Source: Candidatus Parcubacteria bacterium (GTDB lineage Bacteria > Patescibacteria > ABY1 > UBA1558 > GWA2-36-10). Taken from it: a stretch of 64,000 nt of DNA. The notes under the pieces were generated by a model that saw only the letters and a program-made list of their open reading frames with translations, had not been told where the DNA came from and ran no database searches. A program made the translations under genes and the position numbers. Where the stretch lies: assembly GCA_018669975.1 (NCBI GenBank), contig JABHSK010000009.1:100710-164709 (forward strand), given 5' to 3'. Positions 42,659-49,920 of this stretch are shown here, one piece after another. Each line of letters opens with the position of its first letter. The first letter of the stretch is position 1.

Positions 42659-43162
42659 TTAAATTTGGTAAAGGTAAATTGCCGGTCCCTCGTCTCGCTT
42701 GGAAACTTTAATTGGTTGCCATTCTTTGATGGGCCAGGCATAGGCAACAACTTTTGTGCCAGGTTTTAATTCTTTCTTAAGTTTTTTTGTTAGTTGAGGG
42801 TAAATGCGGGGGATGAGAAAAAAGAAAACCACATCTGCGTCAGATAGGTTTACTAGCCAAAAATCTCTGAATTTTATAGTAACCTTATCTTTACTGAATA
42901 GTTGTCGGATTTTAGCGAGCAGATAGGGAAGGACTGAAATTTCAAGACCTTCAGCCTTGGCGCCTAGACGAGCAGCGGCAAATAATAATTTACCATCACC
43001 ACAACCTAGGTCATATATTTTCTGTCCAGATTTTACTTCTGCTAAGTCTAAAACATTTTTGGTATCTTTAGACCACATAGGAAACCAAGATATAGCTCTG
43101 AAGATAGAATAAAAAAAAGTAATCAGAATCAGAAAAATTAGTATGAGTAAGGCTATATACAT
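42659..43162 (-). CDS. Membrane-anchored class I SAM methyltransferase
   Basis: The 167-residue protein has an N-terminal membrane helix (about residues 3-25) and then a Rossmann methyltransferase core: motif I KIYDLGCGDGKLLFAAA (near 48) and acidic GLEIS (near 72). The catalytic part is short, and the target is unknown. The stop lies against the 5' end of tRNA-Val on the same strand, and tRNA-Leu lies just upstream, so all three may share a transcript. Confidence 0.82.
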   Translation of the reverse strand: MYIALLILIFLILITFFYSIFRAISWFPMWSKDTKNVLDLAEVKSGQKIYDLGCGDGKLLFAAARLGAKAEGLEISVLPYLLAKIRQLFSKDKVTIKFRDFWLVNLSDADVVFFFLIPRIYPQLTKKLKKELKPGTKVVAYAWPIKEWQPIKVSKRDEGPAIYLYQI

Positions 43163-43175
43163 AGTTTTTTATTTT

Positions 43176-43260
43176 TGGTACCGGAGAGAGGACTTGAACC
43201 TCCACGCCCGAAGGCACCTGGTCCTAAACCAGGCGTGTCTACCAATTTCACCACTCCGGC
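43176..43260 (-). tRNA. tRNA-Leu (anticodon TAG)
   Basis: Minus-strand class II tRNA with a long variable arm and encoded CCA: acceptor GCCGGAG / CTCCGGT, anticodon stem CCTGG / CCAGG with loop TTTAGGA, T arm GGAGG-TTCAAGT-CCTCT. Anticodon TAG reads CUA (Leu). Confidence 0.95.
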
Positions 43261-43387
43261 ACAAATAACGTCTGTATTTATACCTAAATTTTTAGCAAAA
43301 GTCAATACTTAAAGAAAAGAGTCATATTTTGTTTGTGTCTGATTCTGGTTTTTTGTTGGGCTGCGCTTGGCGGTTTTTATTTTTAAA

Positions 43388-43555
43388 TAAAAACTCCTCC
43401 ACCCGTAGGTAGAGGAGTTGTTCCCTGCAACTCACTCCTTCATTTTTTGGTTGAGTATTACTTCACTAGCTAGGCACTAAAAATCACCCCACGTTATTTC
43501 TAGCACCCTATTGACCGCAGTATTGCGGTTCAATTCCTGGAAAGGTCTATATTTT
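43388..43555 (-). ncRNA. Candidate structured RNA, unidentified
   Basis: On the minus strand a stretch without convincing ORF holds the hairpin ACCGCA-ATAC-TGCGGT (43514-43529), a 12-bp helix GGTGCTAGAAAT / ATTTTTAGTGCC (43496-43507 with 43473-43484) and a strong terminator AACTCCTC / GAGGAGTT (43392-43419) followed by TTTTATTT. No consensus -35 was found, so it may be a processed or weakly expressed RNA. Not matched to a known family. Confidence 0.5.
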
Positions 43556-43592
43556 TAATATAGCAGAGTTAACTGACTTATGGAAATTTATC

Positions 43593-43892
43593 AAAAAAAA
43601 GACCCCTTGCCATAAGACAAGGGGGTACCGTCGTCGTTATAATAGGTGCAAACCAGAGTCAGTCAGGTCTACCTGACAATCACTCATTCCCCTAAGGTCA
43701 TAGGGTAGTCAACCTCTTTCAATCAAAGCTTGCATAATGTGTGCCCACATAGATACTGAGAAGTGCCCTTCTCACTTTGACTTACTCGCTAACATGACTA
43801 TTGGATTGTCCTACCGGACAGTTGCCGCAGGCAACTTTTCCTCCGATTCTCCGGAGCCCTTTTTCACGACGACAATTTGATGAACTCTTATC
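43593..43892 (-). ncRNA. Candidate multi-hairpin non-coding RNA, unidentified
   Basis: On the minus strand a promoter (TTGACA 43921-43926, 16-base spacer, TAAGGT 43899-43904) and a strong terminator (CCCCTTG / CAAGGGG, 43603-43624, then T8) bound about 300 bases without an ORF. The ends pair over a long range (43866-43875 with 43628-43637, 10 bp). Inside are at least six perfect local hairpins: CTCCG/CGGAG, GTTGCC/GGCAAC, TGTCC/GGACA, TGAGAAG/CTTCTCA, ATGTG/CACAT and GTCAGG/CCTGAC; the fourth and fifth share the loop GGCA. RNase P, tmRNA and SRP signatures are absent. Confidence 0.65.
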
Positions 43893-43939
43893 AAAAATAC
43901 CTTAACATATTTAAAAATTATGTCAAGAAATTTATTACC

Positions 43940-43968
43940 TTTACAAACGACTAATTAAATCTTATAAT
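43940..43968 (+). promoter_or_regulatory. Promoter of the hsp20 gene
   Basis: TTTACA (43940-43945), 17-base spacer, perfect TATAAT (43963-43968). No CIRCE-type inverted repeat is seen. Divergent from the multi-hairpin RNA. Confidence 0.7.
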
Positions 43969-44002
43969 ATAGGTAGCTTTTATAAGCGATTTTTATAAAA
44001 AT

Positions 44003-44431
44003 ATGACTAAAAAGAAAAACAAAAAAGAAAAAGAGGAAGAAAAGGATATTTACGACAACATTGAGGAAGAAGAATTAGAAGAAGATGAAGAATTAGAAGA
44101 AGAGGGGCAGTTGTCAGTCGATGTTTATCAGGATAAGAATAGTATAATCATAAAATCTACTATTGCTGGTGTAGAACCTGAGGATGTTGACATCACCTTT
44201 GATAATGACATGATCACTATCCGAGGCAAACGTCATCGTGATAAGAGCATTAAAGATGAATTTTATTTTTATCAAGAATGTTATTGGGGTGGTTTTTCCA
44301 GATCTATTATTCTACCGGTAGAAGTACAGACTGATAAAATTCAAGCCACCATCAAGAATGGTATTTTGACAATTACATTACCCAAGGCCAAAAAGAAAGA
44401 TGTTAACATAAAAGTTAAAGACGAGAATTAA
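44003..44431 (+). CDS. Hsp20/alpha-crystallin small heat shock protein
   Basis: The 142-residue chaperone has an acidic, low-complexity N-terminus (about residues 5-36) and the alpha-crystallin domain: LSVDVYQDKNSIIIKSTIAG, ITIRGKRHRD and the C-terminal GILTITLPKA (near 125). Small heat shock proteins hold unfolding proteins without ATP. The acidic head replaces the usual hydrophobic N-terminal region. Confidence 0.93.
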   Translation: MTKKKNKKEKEEEKDIYDNIEEEELEEDEELEEEGQLSVDVYQDKNSIIIKSTIAGVEPEDVDITFDNDMITIRGKRHRDKSIKDEFYFYQECYWGGFSRSIILPVEVQTDKIQATIKNGILTITLPKAKKKDVNIKVKDEN

Positions 44432-44432
44432 T

Positions 44433-44657
44433 ATGTTGATAAAAAGTTTACAGTTATCTTTTGATCGTCGGGAAGGTGAGGTGCTTATTTTTAAAACAGA
44501 GACAGGTGCCGAGGTGTCCATAACAGATTATCTTTTAGAGAATTATAAAGAGAAAGATAAAAAAATATATTTATGTGCTGGCTATCAACCACATTCGCAG
44601 GTAGACGACAGCCATAAAACAGTATTGAATGAATTATTAGACGGAAATAAAGACTAA
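44433..44657 (+). CDS. Hypothetical 74-residue protein
   Basis: Not recognised. It lies 1 base after hsp20 and 35 bases before the VanW gene start, so it is probably in the same operon. The sequence is soluble, with a beta-rich first half (LQLSFDRREGEVLIFKTETG) and a helical, charged end. No SD; AT-rich like its neighbours. Confidence 0.6.
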   Translation: MLIKSLQLSFDRREGEVLIFKTETGAEVSITDYLLENYKEKDKKIYLCAGYQPHSQVDDSHKTVLNELLDGNKD

Positions 44658-44692
44658 TTAAGATGCCAAATATCTTAGTAGGTACAAAATTT

Positions 44693-46516
44693 ATGAAATT
44701 AACAAAATGGTCGTTATTAATAATGACTGTTTTTGTTATTGCCCTAGTTTTAATTTTTGGTGGCAACGCTTACATCAATAAAAAATACTCAGGTGTTTTC
44801 CTCAAAGGTGTAAAAGCTGCCGGTATTGATATTGGGGGACTAAGCCTTGATCAAGCTCGGGAAAAGATTCAAAGGCAGATTGATTTTGTGAATAGTCGTG
44901 GCTTTGTTTATACCAACAGTGTTAAGCCAGTGGTAATTCATCCAAACGTCTCGGCTATGGAGTCAACCGATAGTTCCTATTCAATTGTTTCTTGGGACAT
45001 AGATAAGAGTTTGGAGCAGGTCATGGATTTTCAAAATGATCAGCGTCTAAACAATTTATTTAATAAGATAAAAGTTTTGACTAGGGGTGAAGATTTTCCA
45101 GTAATTTATTCTTGGGATAGAAAGCAGCAGCAGCAAATATTAGAAAGCAGCTTTTCAGAAATATTAGAGGAAACTAAAGAGGCCAGCTTCTTATTCGAGG
45201 GTGAGCAGATAAAGATAGAGGCAGAGCAAATTGGTCAGACCTTTGACTATCAACAGGCTATTGCTGATACAGAAGTACAAATTGAGTCTTTAATGAGTAT
45301 TGATATTCCATTGAGGATAATCTCTGATAAGCCAGGAATGACCAAAAAGATTATTGAACAATATGAAGATGAAATACTAGCTAAAGCAGCTAGGGGTGAT
45401 TTTTATATGACTTTTGAAATACGTGATTGGAATGTACCAAATGATGTTTGGCGTCAGTGGTTAATGATTAAGGCTAGTGGTAGTAGTAAATTTAAAGTTG
45501 GTTTAAATCAGGATTTGTTAGACGCTTACTTGGAGGAGTCAGGTATCAGAGAAAATATCGAGACGCCTGTGCGCGATGCTAGGTTTGTGCTAGAAGAGGG
45601 TAGGGTGTCAGAGTTTGTTAATAGTCAAGTTGGTAAATCCATAGACATGCAGAGTTTGATATATAATATGGAAAATGTATTAAATAATCCAGGTGAGCTA
45701 GAGGTGGTAATGACAGTTACAGTAGTTGAGCCTAGAGTGGTTAATCAAGACGTAAATGATTTAGGTATTAAAGAGGTGATTGGTACTGGAGTATCAGATT
45801 TTTCTGGCAGTCCAGTCAACAGAGTGCACAATATCAATGTGGGAGCAGCAGCTTTACATGGTTTGTTGATTGCACCTGGAGAAGAATTTTCTTTAGTAAA
45901 AGCTTTAGGGGAAATAGATGGTGAGCATGGCTATAGGCAGGAGTTGGTTATCAAAGGCAATGAAACTATTCCAGAGTATGGCGGCGGTTTATGTCAGATT
46001 GGTACCACGGTGTTTAGAGGTGCTCTAAGTTCTGGTTTGGATATCACCGCTCGACGTAATCACTCCTATCGAGTTTCATATTATGAGCCAGCTGGTACAG
46101 ATGCTACTATTTATAGTCCTTGGCCAGATTTTAAATTTTTGAATGATACTGCAAATCATATTTTAATTCAGTCTCGTCAAGATGGTACAGAATTATTTTT
46201 TGACTTCTGGGGCAGTAATGATGGCCGAGCAGCTACCACTACTTATCCTATTATATATAATATAGTGGCGCCGCCTGCAACCAAGATGATTAAAACCATA
46301 GAGCTAGCACCAGGAAAAGTTAAATGTACTGAGAGGGCTCACAATGGTGCGGATGCTAAATTTGATTATACTGTCGTTTATGTAGATGGACGAGAAACAA
46401 AAGAAGAGACTTTTAACAGTCATTATATACCCTGGCAAGAAGTTTGCCTCCTAGGTGTAACAGAAGAAGAGTTTTTAGCAGAGAATGCTAGCTCAACAGA
46501 GGATGGTATAGAATAA
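44693..46516 (+). CDS. VanW family protein
   Basis: The 607-residue protein starts with a membrane anchor (about residues 4-26), has two repeated alpha/beta domains (about 40-330, PG-binding-4-like, starting AGIDIGGLSLDQAREKIQRQ), and ends with a VanW domain: FSLVKALGEIDGEHGYRQEL and PEYGGGLCQIGTTVFRGAL. VanW proteins occur in glycopeptide-resistance and cell-wall loci; their biochemical role is unknown. I chose ATG 44693 because the membrane anchor begins there; an in-frame ATG at 44663 is possible. Confidence 0.88.
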   Translation: MKLTKWSLLIMTVFVIALVLIFGGNAYINKKYSGVFLKGVKAAGIDIGGLSLDQAREKIQRQIDFVNSRGFVYTNSVKPVVIHPNVSAMESTDSSYSIVSWDIDKSLEQVMDFQNDQRLNNLFNKIKVLTRGEDFPVIYSWDRKQQQQILESSFSEILEETKEASFLFEGEQIKIEAEQIGQTFDYQQAIADTEVQIESLMSIDIPLRIISDKPGMTKKIIEQYEDEILAKAARGDFYMTFEIRDWNVPNDVWRQWLMIKASGSSKFKVGLNQDLLDAYLEESGIRENIETPVRDARFVLEEGRVSEFVNSQVGKSIDMQSLIYNMENVLNNPGELEVVMTVTVVEPRVVNQDVNDLGIKEVIGTGVSDFSGSPVNRVHNINVGAAALHGLLIAPGEEFSLVKALGEIDGEHGYRQELVIKGNETIPEYGGGLCQIGTTVFRGALSSGLDITARRNHSYRVSYYEPAGTDATIYSPWPDFKFLNDTANHILIQSRQDGTELFFDFWGSNDGRAATTTYPIIYNIVAPPATKMIKTIELAPGKVKCTERAHNGADAKFDYTVVYVDGRETKEETFNSHYIPWQEVCLLGVTEEEFLAENASSTEDGIE

Positions 46517-46531
46517 TTTATAAAAACAAAA

Positions 46532-46560
46532 ACGGCCCGTTAAGGGCTGTTTTATATTTT
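46532..46560. terminator. Bidirectional intrinsic terminator
   Basis: ACGGCCC-GTTAA-GGGCTGT with T-rich tract on the plus side and GTTTTTGTTTTT on the minus side. It ends the VanW gene and the minus-strand unit at 46563-46757. Confidence 0.8.
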
Positions 46561-46562
46561 GT

Positions 46563-46694
46563 TTATATTTTAGTTGGAATGTTTCCAAGCAACTGTGCCC
46601 AAGAAAATCGTTTTTCGAAAGAATTCAGCCAGAGCCAAATTTGATCTGAAAAAGGATCCCCATGCTTGTCGTGGACACAGTTGACTAGAAACAT
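46563..46694 (-). CDS. Possible small protein gene with consensus promoter
   Basis: A 43-codon frame (starts MFLVNCVHDKHGDPF) lies between a perfect promoter and a terminator on the minus strand. ATG 46694 overlaps the stop of a four-codon frame (MAFC, TAATG). There is no SD. The protein has no membrane helix and is not recognised. The whole unit could also be a small RNA of about 180 bases. Confidence 0.4.
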   Translation of the reverse strand: MFLVNCVHDKHGDPFSDQIWLWLNSFEKRFSWAQLLGNIPTKI

Positions 46695-46728
46695 TAGCAG
46701 AAAGCCATACTGCCTATACTGATTTATG

Positions 46729-46757
46729 ATAATATCATAAAAAATTAATATTGTCAA
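46729..46757 (-). promoter_or_regulatory. Consensus promoter of the minus-strand unit
   Basis: On the minus strand TTGACA (46752-46757), 17-base spacer, TATTAT (46729-46734). Confidence 0.8.
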
Positions 46758-46815
46758 TAGCTCAAAAATATGGTATGATAATAGCAGTTTTTACAGGTTT
46801 TTTGTGAGTTTTGTC

Positions 46816-46844
46816 TTGACTAGCTAATGTTTTTACGGTATTAT
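46816..46844 (+). promoter_or_regulatory. rpmF promoter
   Basis: TTGACT (46816-46821), 17-base spacer, TATTAT (46839-46844), about 28 bases before rpmF. Confidence 0.75.
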
Positions 46845-46872
46845 CAAAATCACTTAATTTAAAGAAAACTTT

Positions 46873-47043
46873 ATGGGAATTCCTACACAAAAAAGAACAA
46901 AATCTTCAGCTAGGAGGCGTGCCTCTCATTTTGCTTTGAAGAAGACAAGTATAGTGAAATGTTCAAACTGTGATGCTGTTTTATTACCACACAGAGCTTG
47001 TAAGAAGTGCGGATATTTTAAAGGAGAGAAAAAATTAAAATAA
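46873..47043 (+). CDS. rpmF: 50S ribosomal protein L32
   Basis: A 56-residue basic protein: MGIPTQKRTKSSARRRASHF at the start and a zinc ribbon CSNC...CKKC (Cys30/33 and Cys43/46), typical of L32. It heads the rpmF-nusB/nudix-rnc run. Confidence 0.95.
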   Translation: MGIPTQKRTKSSARRRASHFALKKTSIVKCSNCDAVLLPHRACKKCGYFKGEKKLK

Positions 47044-47052
47044 AAAACTAAA

Positions 47053-47916
47053 ATGGCCAATAGACATCTAGCTCGAACCATAGCTTTGCAGGCGCTTTTT
47101 GAATATGATTTTTCTGAGGGCAAACGCAATGTTGAAGAAATGGTTGAGCACAACAAGAAAGAGTTTGCCCCTGATTTTGATGATCAGGGATTTTGTTTAG
47201 ACTTGGTAAAAAGCGTTGTAAAAAATAAAACCAAGATAGATAAGATGATTATTAAGTTTGCCCCCGAATGGCCACTGGATCAAATTACTACCACTGATAG
47301 AAATGTTTTACGTTTAGGTATCTACGAACTAAAATTAGCTGAAGACATACCACCTAAGGTAGCTATTAATGAGGCTATAGAATTAGCCAAGGCTTTTGGC
47401 GGAGATGCCAGTGGTAAGTTTGTTAACGGAGTCATGGGTAGCATATATAAGGAGATGATGAAAAAGGGTGAAAAACAAACCCTAACCAGTCAGGGTATCA
47501 AAGAGGTTTCATCTGGTGGATTAATTTATCGTAAGGAAGAAGATGGTTATTATTTCGCTTTAATTTTAGATGCCTATGATAAGTGGACCTTTCCTAAGGG
47601 GCACGTTGAAAAGGGAGATACTCTAGAGGAGACAGCTATACGTGAATTATCAGAAGAAACTGGTTTAAAAAATTTAAAGTTAATTGACTATATTGGTGAA
47701 ACACAGGTTAAGGTACATAAGCCTGGCGAAAAGCCTTTTAGAAAATTGATAAAATATTTCTTAGTAGAAACAAAAGATACAGAGCTTATTGTGCCAGATG
47801 TTAAAGAGCTTAAGGATGTTAAATGGTATCCTCAACAAGAGGCGTTGGAGACACTGGGGTATGATAATGCCAAAGAAATATTTCATAATGGTTTAAAAAG
47901 ATTAGGATTAGAATAA
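47053..47916 (+). CDS. NusB-Nudix fusion protein
   Basis: Residues 1-138 are NusB, the antitermination factor that binds boxA RNA with NusE (RHLARTIALQALFEYDF at the start and TTTDRNVLRLGIYELKLAED near 80). Residues about 150-285 are a Nudix hydrolase with the complete box GHVEKGDTLEETAIRELSEE through Gly-Leu (183-205, pattern G-x5-E-x7-R-E-x-x-E-E-x-G). Nudix enzymes cleave nucleoside diphosphate derivatives. No stop or frameshift separates them. The gene lies between rpmF and rnc, so the fusion sits in an RNA-metabolism operon. Confidence 0.93.
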   Translation: MANRHLARTIALQALFEYDFSEGKRNVEEMVEHNKKEFAPDFDDQGFCLDLVKSVVKNKTKIDKMIIKFAPEWPLDQITTTDRNVLRLGIYELKLAEDIPPKVAINEAIELAKAFGGDASGKFVNGVMGSIYKEMMKKGEKQTLTSQGIKEVSSGGLIYRKEEDGYYFALILDAYDKWTFPKGHVEKGDTLEETAIRELSEETGLKNLKLIDYIGETQVKVHKPGEKPFRKLIKYFLVETKDTELIVPDVKELKDVKWYPQQEALETLGYDNAKEIFHNGLKRLGLE

Positions 47917-47917
47917 A

Positions 47918-48616
47918 ATGGATAGAAATTTAGAGAATTTAGAAAAAAAATTAGGCATTAAATTTAAAGATAAGGATTTATTAAGGACAGCCTTAGTACA
48001 TCGCTCATATATAAATGAACACAAGGATTTTGCCTTGGACCAAAATGAACGTTTGGAGTTTTTGGGAGATGCGGTTTTGGAATTGGTGGTGACCATGCAT
48101 CTTTTTAATAATTATAAAGACGATGAAGGTGTGCTGACTAATTGGCGTTCTAGTTTAGTAAATGGAGATCGTTTGTCAGAGCAGAGTGAGCGTTTGGGTG
48201 TTTATGACTTTATGTATTTGAGTCGTGGCGAAGCAAAGGATAACAACCCCAAAGCTAGGAGTTATATTTTAGCTAATGTTTTTGAATCTATAGTAGGTGC
48301 TATTTATTTAGATCAGGGTTATGACCCATCTAAAAAATTTATTGAAGATAACCTATTGATACACTTACCAAAAATTATAGAAGACAAGGCCTATATTGAT
48401 TCAAAGAGTATGTTTCAGGAAAGAGCACAAGAGTTTATTGGTGTTACGCCACGGTATAAAGTGTTAGCTGAATCAGGACCAGATCATAATAAAAAATTTA
48501 TAGTTGGCGTATACTTAGAAAAGGAGCTAGTTGCCCAAGGAGAGGGTTATAGCAAGCAAGAAGCTCAGAGTAATGCAGCTGACGAAGGTTTGAAAGTCAA
48601 AAAGTGGAGCAAATAG
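47918..48616 (+). CDS. rnc: Ribonuclease III
   Basis: RNase III (232 residues) cleaves double-stranded RNA, including rRNA precursors. The catalytic domain has the signature NERLEFLGDAVLEL (near residue 43) and a downstream ESIVGAIYLDQG, and the double-stranded-RNA-binding domain occupies about residues 160-230 (YKVLAESGPDHNKKFIVGVY). Length normal. It starts 1 base after the NusB-Nudix gene ends. Confidence 0.97.
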   Translation: MDRNLENLEKKLGIKFKDKDLLRTALVHRSYINEHKDFALDQNERLEFLGDAVLELVVTMHLFNNYKDDEGVLTNWRSSLVNGDRLSEQSERLGVYDFMYLSRGEAKDNNPKARSYILANVFESIVGAIYLDQGYDPSKKFIEDNLLIHLPKIIEDKAYIDSKSMFQERAQEFIGVTPRYKVLAESGPDHNKKFIVGVYLEKELVAQGEGYSKQEAQSNAADEGLKVKKWSK

Positions 48617-48617
48617 T

Positions 48618-48646
48618 TTGACAACAAAATTATCGATTGATATAAT
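48618..48646 (+). promoter_or_regulatory. Perfect consensus promoter of the C-rich RNA
   Basis: TTGACA (48618-48623), 17-base spacer, TATAAT (48641-48646): both hexamers match the sigma-70 consensus exactly. Confidence 0.9.
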
Positions 48647-48652
48647 ATAAAT

Positions 48653-48825
48653 AGCTCTTTTTCATGGAGCGTTTTGCACCAGCTTGCCAGTCCAGGTACC
48701 CTTTCCCCCGTCCGCCCGTAATACCCTTTATACCCTTTCCTCCATTCACCGTGCGTCACCTGACGACCCGAGCCCACTGCACTACACCTCCGCCAACGAC
48801 TCTACTTCGGTAGAGTCTTTTTTTT
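48653..48825 (+). ncRNA. Candidate C-rich small RNA
   Basis: A perfect promoter and an intrinsic terminator (GACTCTAC-TTCG-GTAGAGTC, 48798-48817, then T8) bound about 170 bases. The body is pyrimidine-rich, with several CCC runs and CCTCC twice (in TTTCCTCCATT and ACACCTCCGCC), so it could pair with SD sequences GGAGG. A frame of 49 codons starts at ATG 48664 but lacks an SD and runs into the terminator stem, so I favour an RNA product. Confidence 0.7.
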
Positions 48826-48830
48826 ATTTA

Positions 48831-48859
48831 TTGACAGCAGTTTAGTCGAATGATATTCT
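48831..48859 (+). promoter_or_regulatory. Promoter of the second RNA
   Basis: TTGACA (48831-48836), 17-base spacer, TATTCT (48854-48859), directly after the previous terminator. Confidence 0.75.
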
Positions 48860-48865
48860 TAAATC

Positions 48866-49135
48866 AGCTAGAACATTATAGATGGGGCGCGTGCTTTTAC
48901 CCGACCAATTGGTCAATCCCAAGCTTGGATAAATATTGGTAATTGTATCGCCCCACCAACATCTCAGGTCGCTGTACGCACACAGTGTAGGGAATATTTG
49001 TCGATGAGTCGCATCATCATTTTTCGCCAGTCAAAGTCTTCATTTATATTTACGCAACAGCGCGGACCCTCCATATATACAGCGACCTGAGTCATTATCT
49101 CGCCCAAGCCATCTACGGATGGCTTTTCTTTTTTT
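48866..49135 (+). ncRNA. Candidate two-domain structured RNA
   Basis: About 270 bases between a promoter and a terminator. Domain 1: TGGGGCG (48883-48889) pairs with CGCCCCA (48949-48955), enclosing TTACC/GGTAA and the palindromic hairpins GACCAATTGGTC and CCAAGCTTGG. Domain 2: the 14-base CTCAGGTCGCTGTA (48963-48976) pairs perfectly with TACAGCGACCTGAG (49078-49091), enclosing about 100 bases with GATG-AGTCG-CATC. Terminator AAGCCATC-TACG-GATGGCTT (49106-49125) then T-rich. No ORF with SD is seen on either strand. Family unknown. Confidence 0.65.
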
Positions 49136-49146
49136 AAAAAGAAAAT

Positions 49147-49174
49147 CCCCCCACTCGCGTGAACAAGTGGGGGG
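49147..49174 (-). terminator. Intrinsic terminator of the gene at 49203
   Basis: CCCCCCAC / GTGGGGGG stem; on the minus strand it is followed by ATTTTCTTTTT. Confidence 0.85.
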
Positions 49175-49202
49175 GGCTTGGTGCTTGAAACACCGTTAAC
49201 GG

Positions 49203-49829
49203 TTAGAATTGAATGACGTAGGCGCTCCACAGGGAGCCGGTATCGGTCAAGTCGACCGTGACGGTCAGCTTGTTGGTCGGGAAGGGCCCGACGGCACCGA
49301 TGTTGTAGGAGGGTCCCCAGAACAGCTGGAAGTCATCATCGCCACATTTGATATTGTGGCCGAAGAGGCCCCAGTCAGATTCGTGGAGAGTAACTTCCTG
49401 CCGCAGCAGGATGAAGTTGTCGACGCCATTCTGGCCGACCTGGTAAAGGTTGTAGCTCTGCCAGTGGATGGCACCGAAGTCGTAGCCGAAGCCGAGGTCA
49501 AAGTTGACGTAGCCCAGGTCCTGTTGGGATTCGGTCAGAATCTCCTCGATTTCCCCGTTGAGCACGGAGGTTTCGGTGGTGATTTCGACCATGCTGAGGC
49601 CGACGCCGAGGTTGAAGCGGCCGACCTTGGGGCCAACGGTGAAGGAGACCTCGAGTCCCGAGTTGATCCAGGCGTCGATCTTGACGTTGTCAGTGATGTC
49701 GGTGCCAGCAGCAGCGAAGACCGGTGCGTTCGGGTAGAACTCGAGGCAACCGTACTGGGCGGCGGCGGTCAGGGGCAGGGACAGGCTGAGCAGAACGATC
49801 AGGGCAAAGGCGGTTTTGATGCGATTCAT
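49203..49829 (-). CDS. Secreted beta-rich protein, outer-membrane-like
   Basis: The 208-residue protein has a Sec signal peptide (about residues 1-25, with AAA before the cut at Gln) and an alternating hydrophobic pattern (RFNLGVGLSMVEI, YVNFDLGFGYDFGAIHW). It ends in LWSAYVIQF with a terminal Phe, which resembles the beta-signal of outer-membrane barrels. The start at 49829 is fixed by AAGGAG seven bases before it; an in-frame ATG at 49949 spans the promoter. GC content is far above its neighbours. Function unknown. Confidence 0.7.
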   Translation of the reverse strand: MNRIKTAFALIVLLSLSLPLTAAAQYGCLEFYPNAPVFAAAGTDITDNVKIDAWINSGLEVSFTVGPKVGRFNLGVGLSMVEITTETSVLNGEIEEILTESQQDLGYVNFDLGFGYDFGAIHWQSYNLYQVGQNGVDNFILLRQEVTLHESDWGLFGHNIKCGDDDFQLFWGPSYNIGAVGPFPTNKLTVTVDLTDTGSLWSAYVIQF

Positions 49830-49920
49830 GGCTTTTCTCCTTAGAACGGGTTTGGTTGTGGGTTTTAGGGTTTCAAGCGAATTTATAGTGAATTTATAAG
49901 GTTCTTCAAGTGAATATAGT

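Noticed and set aside
43593..43892. RNase P RNA, tmRNA or SRP RNA
   Set aside because: The end-to-end helix and GAGGAAA stretch first suggested RNase P, but the universal ACAGAA and downstream block is missing. tmRNA ends (TTCGAATCC arm with CCA) and the SRP GGAAGG loop are also absent.
48964..49230. Minus-strand ORF of 88 codons
   Set aside because: It crosses the terminator of the 49203 gene and the 14-bp inverted repeat, and has no SD; a structured RNA on the plus strand explains the region better.
49209..49844. Plus-strand ORF of 211 codons opposite 49203
   Set aside because: It has no SD or promoter; high GC keeps the opposite strand open by chance. The minus strand has signal peptide, SD and promoter.
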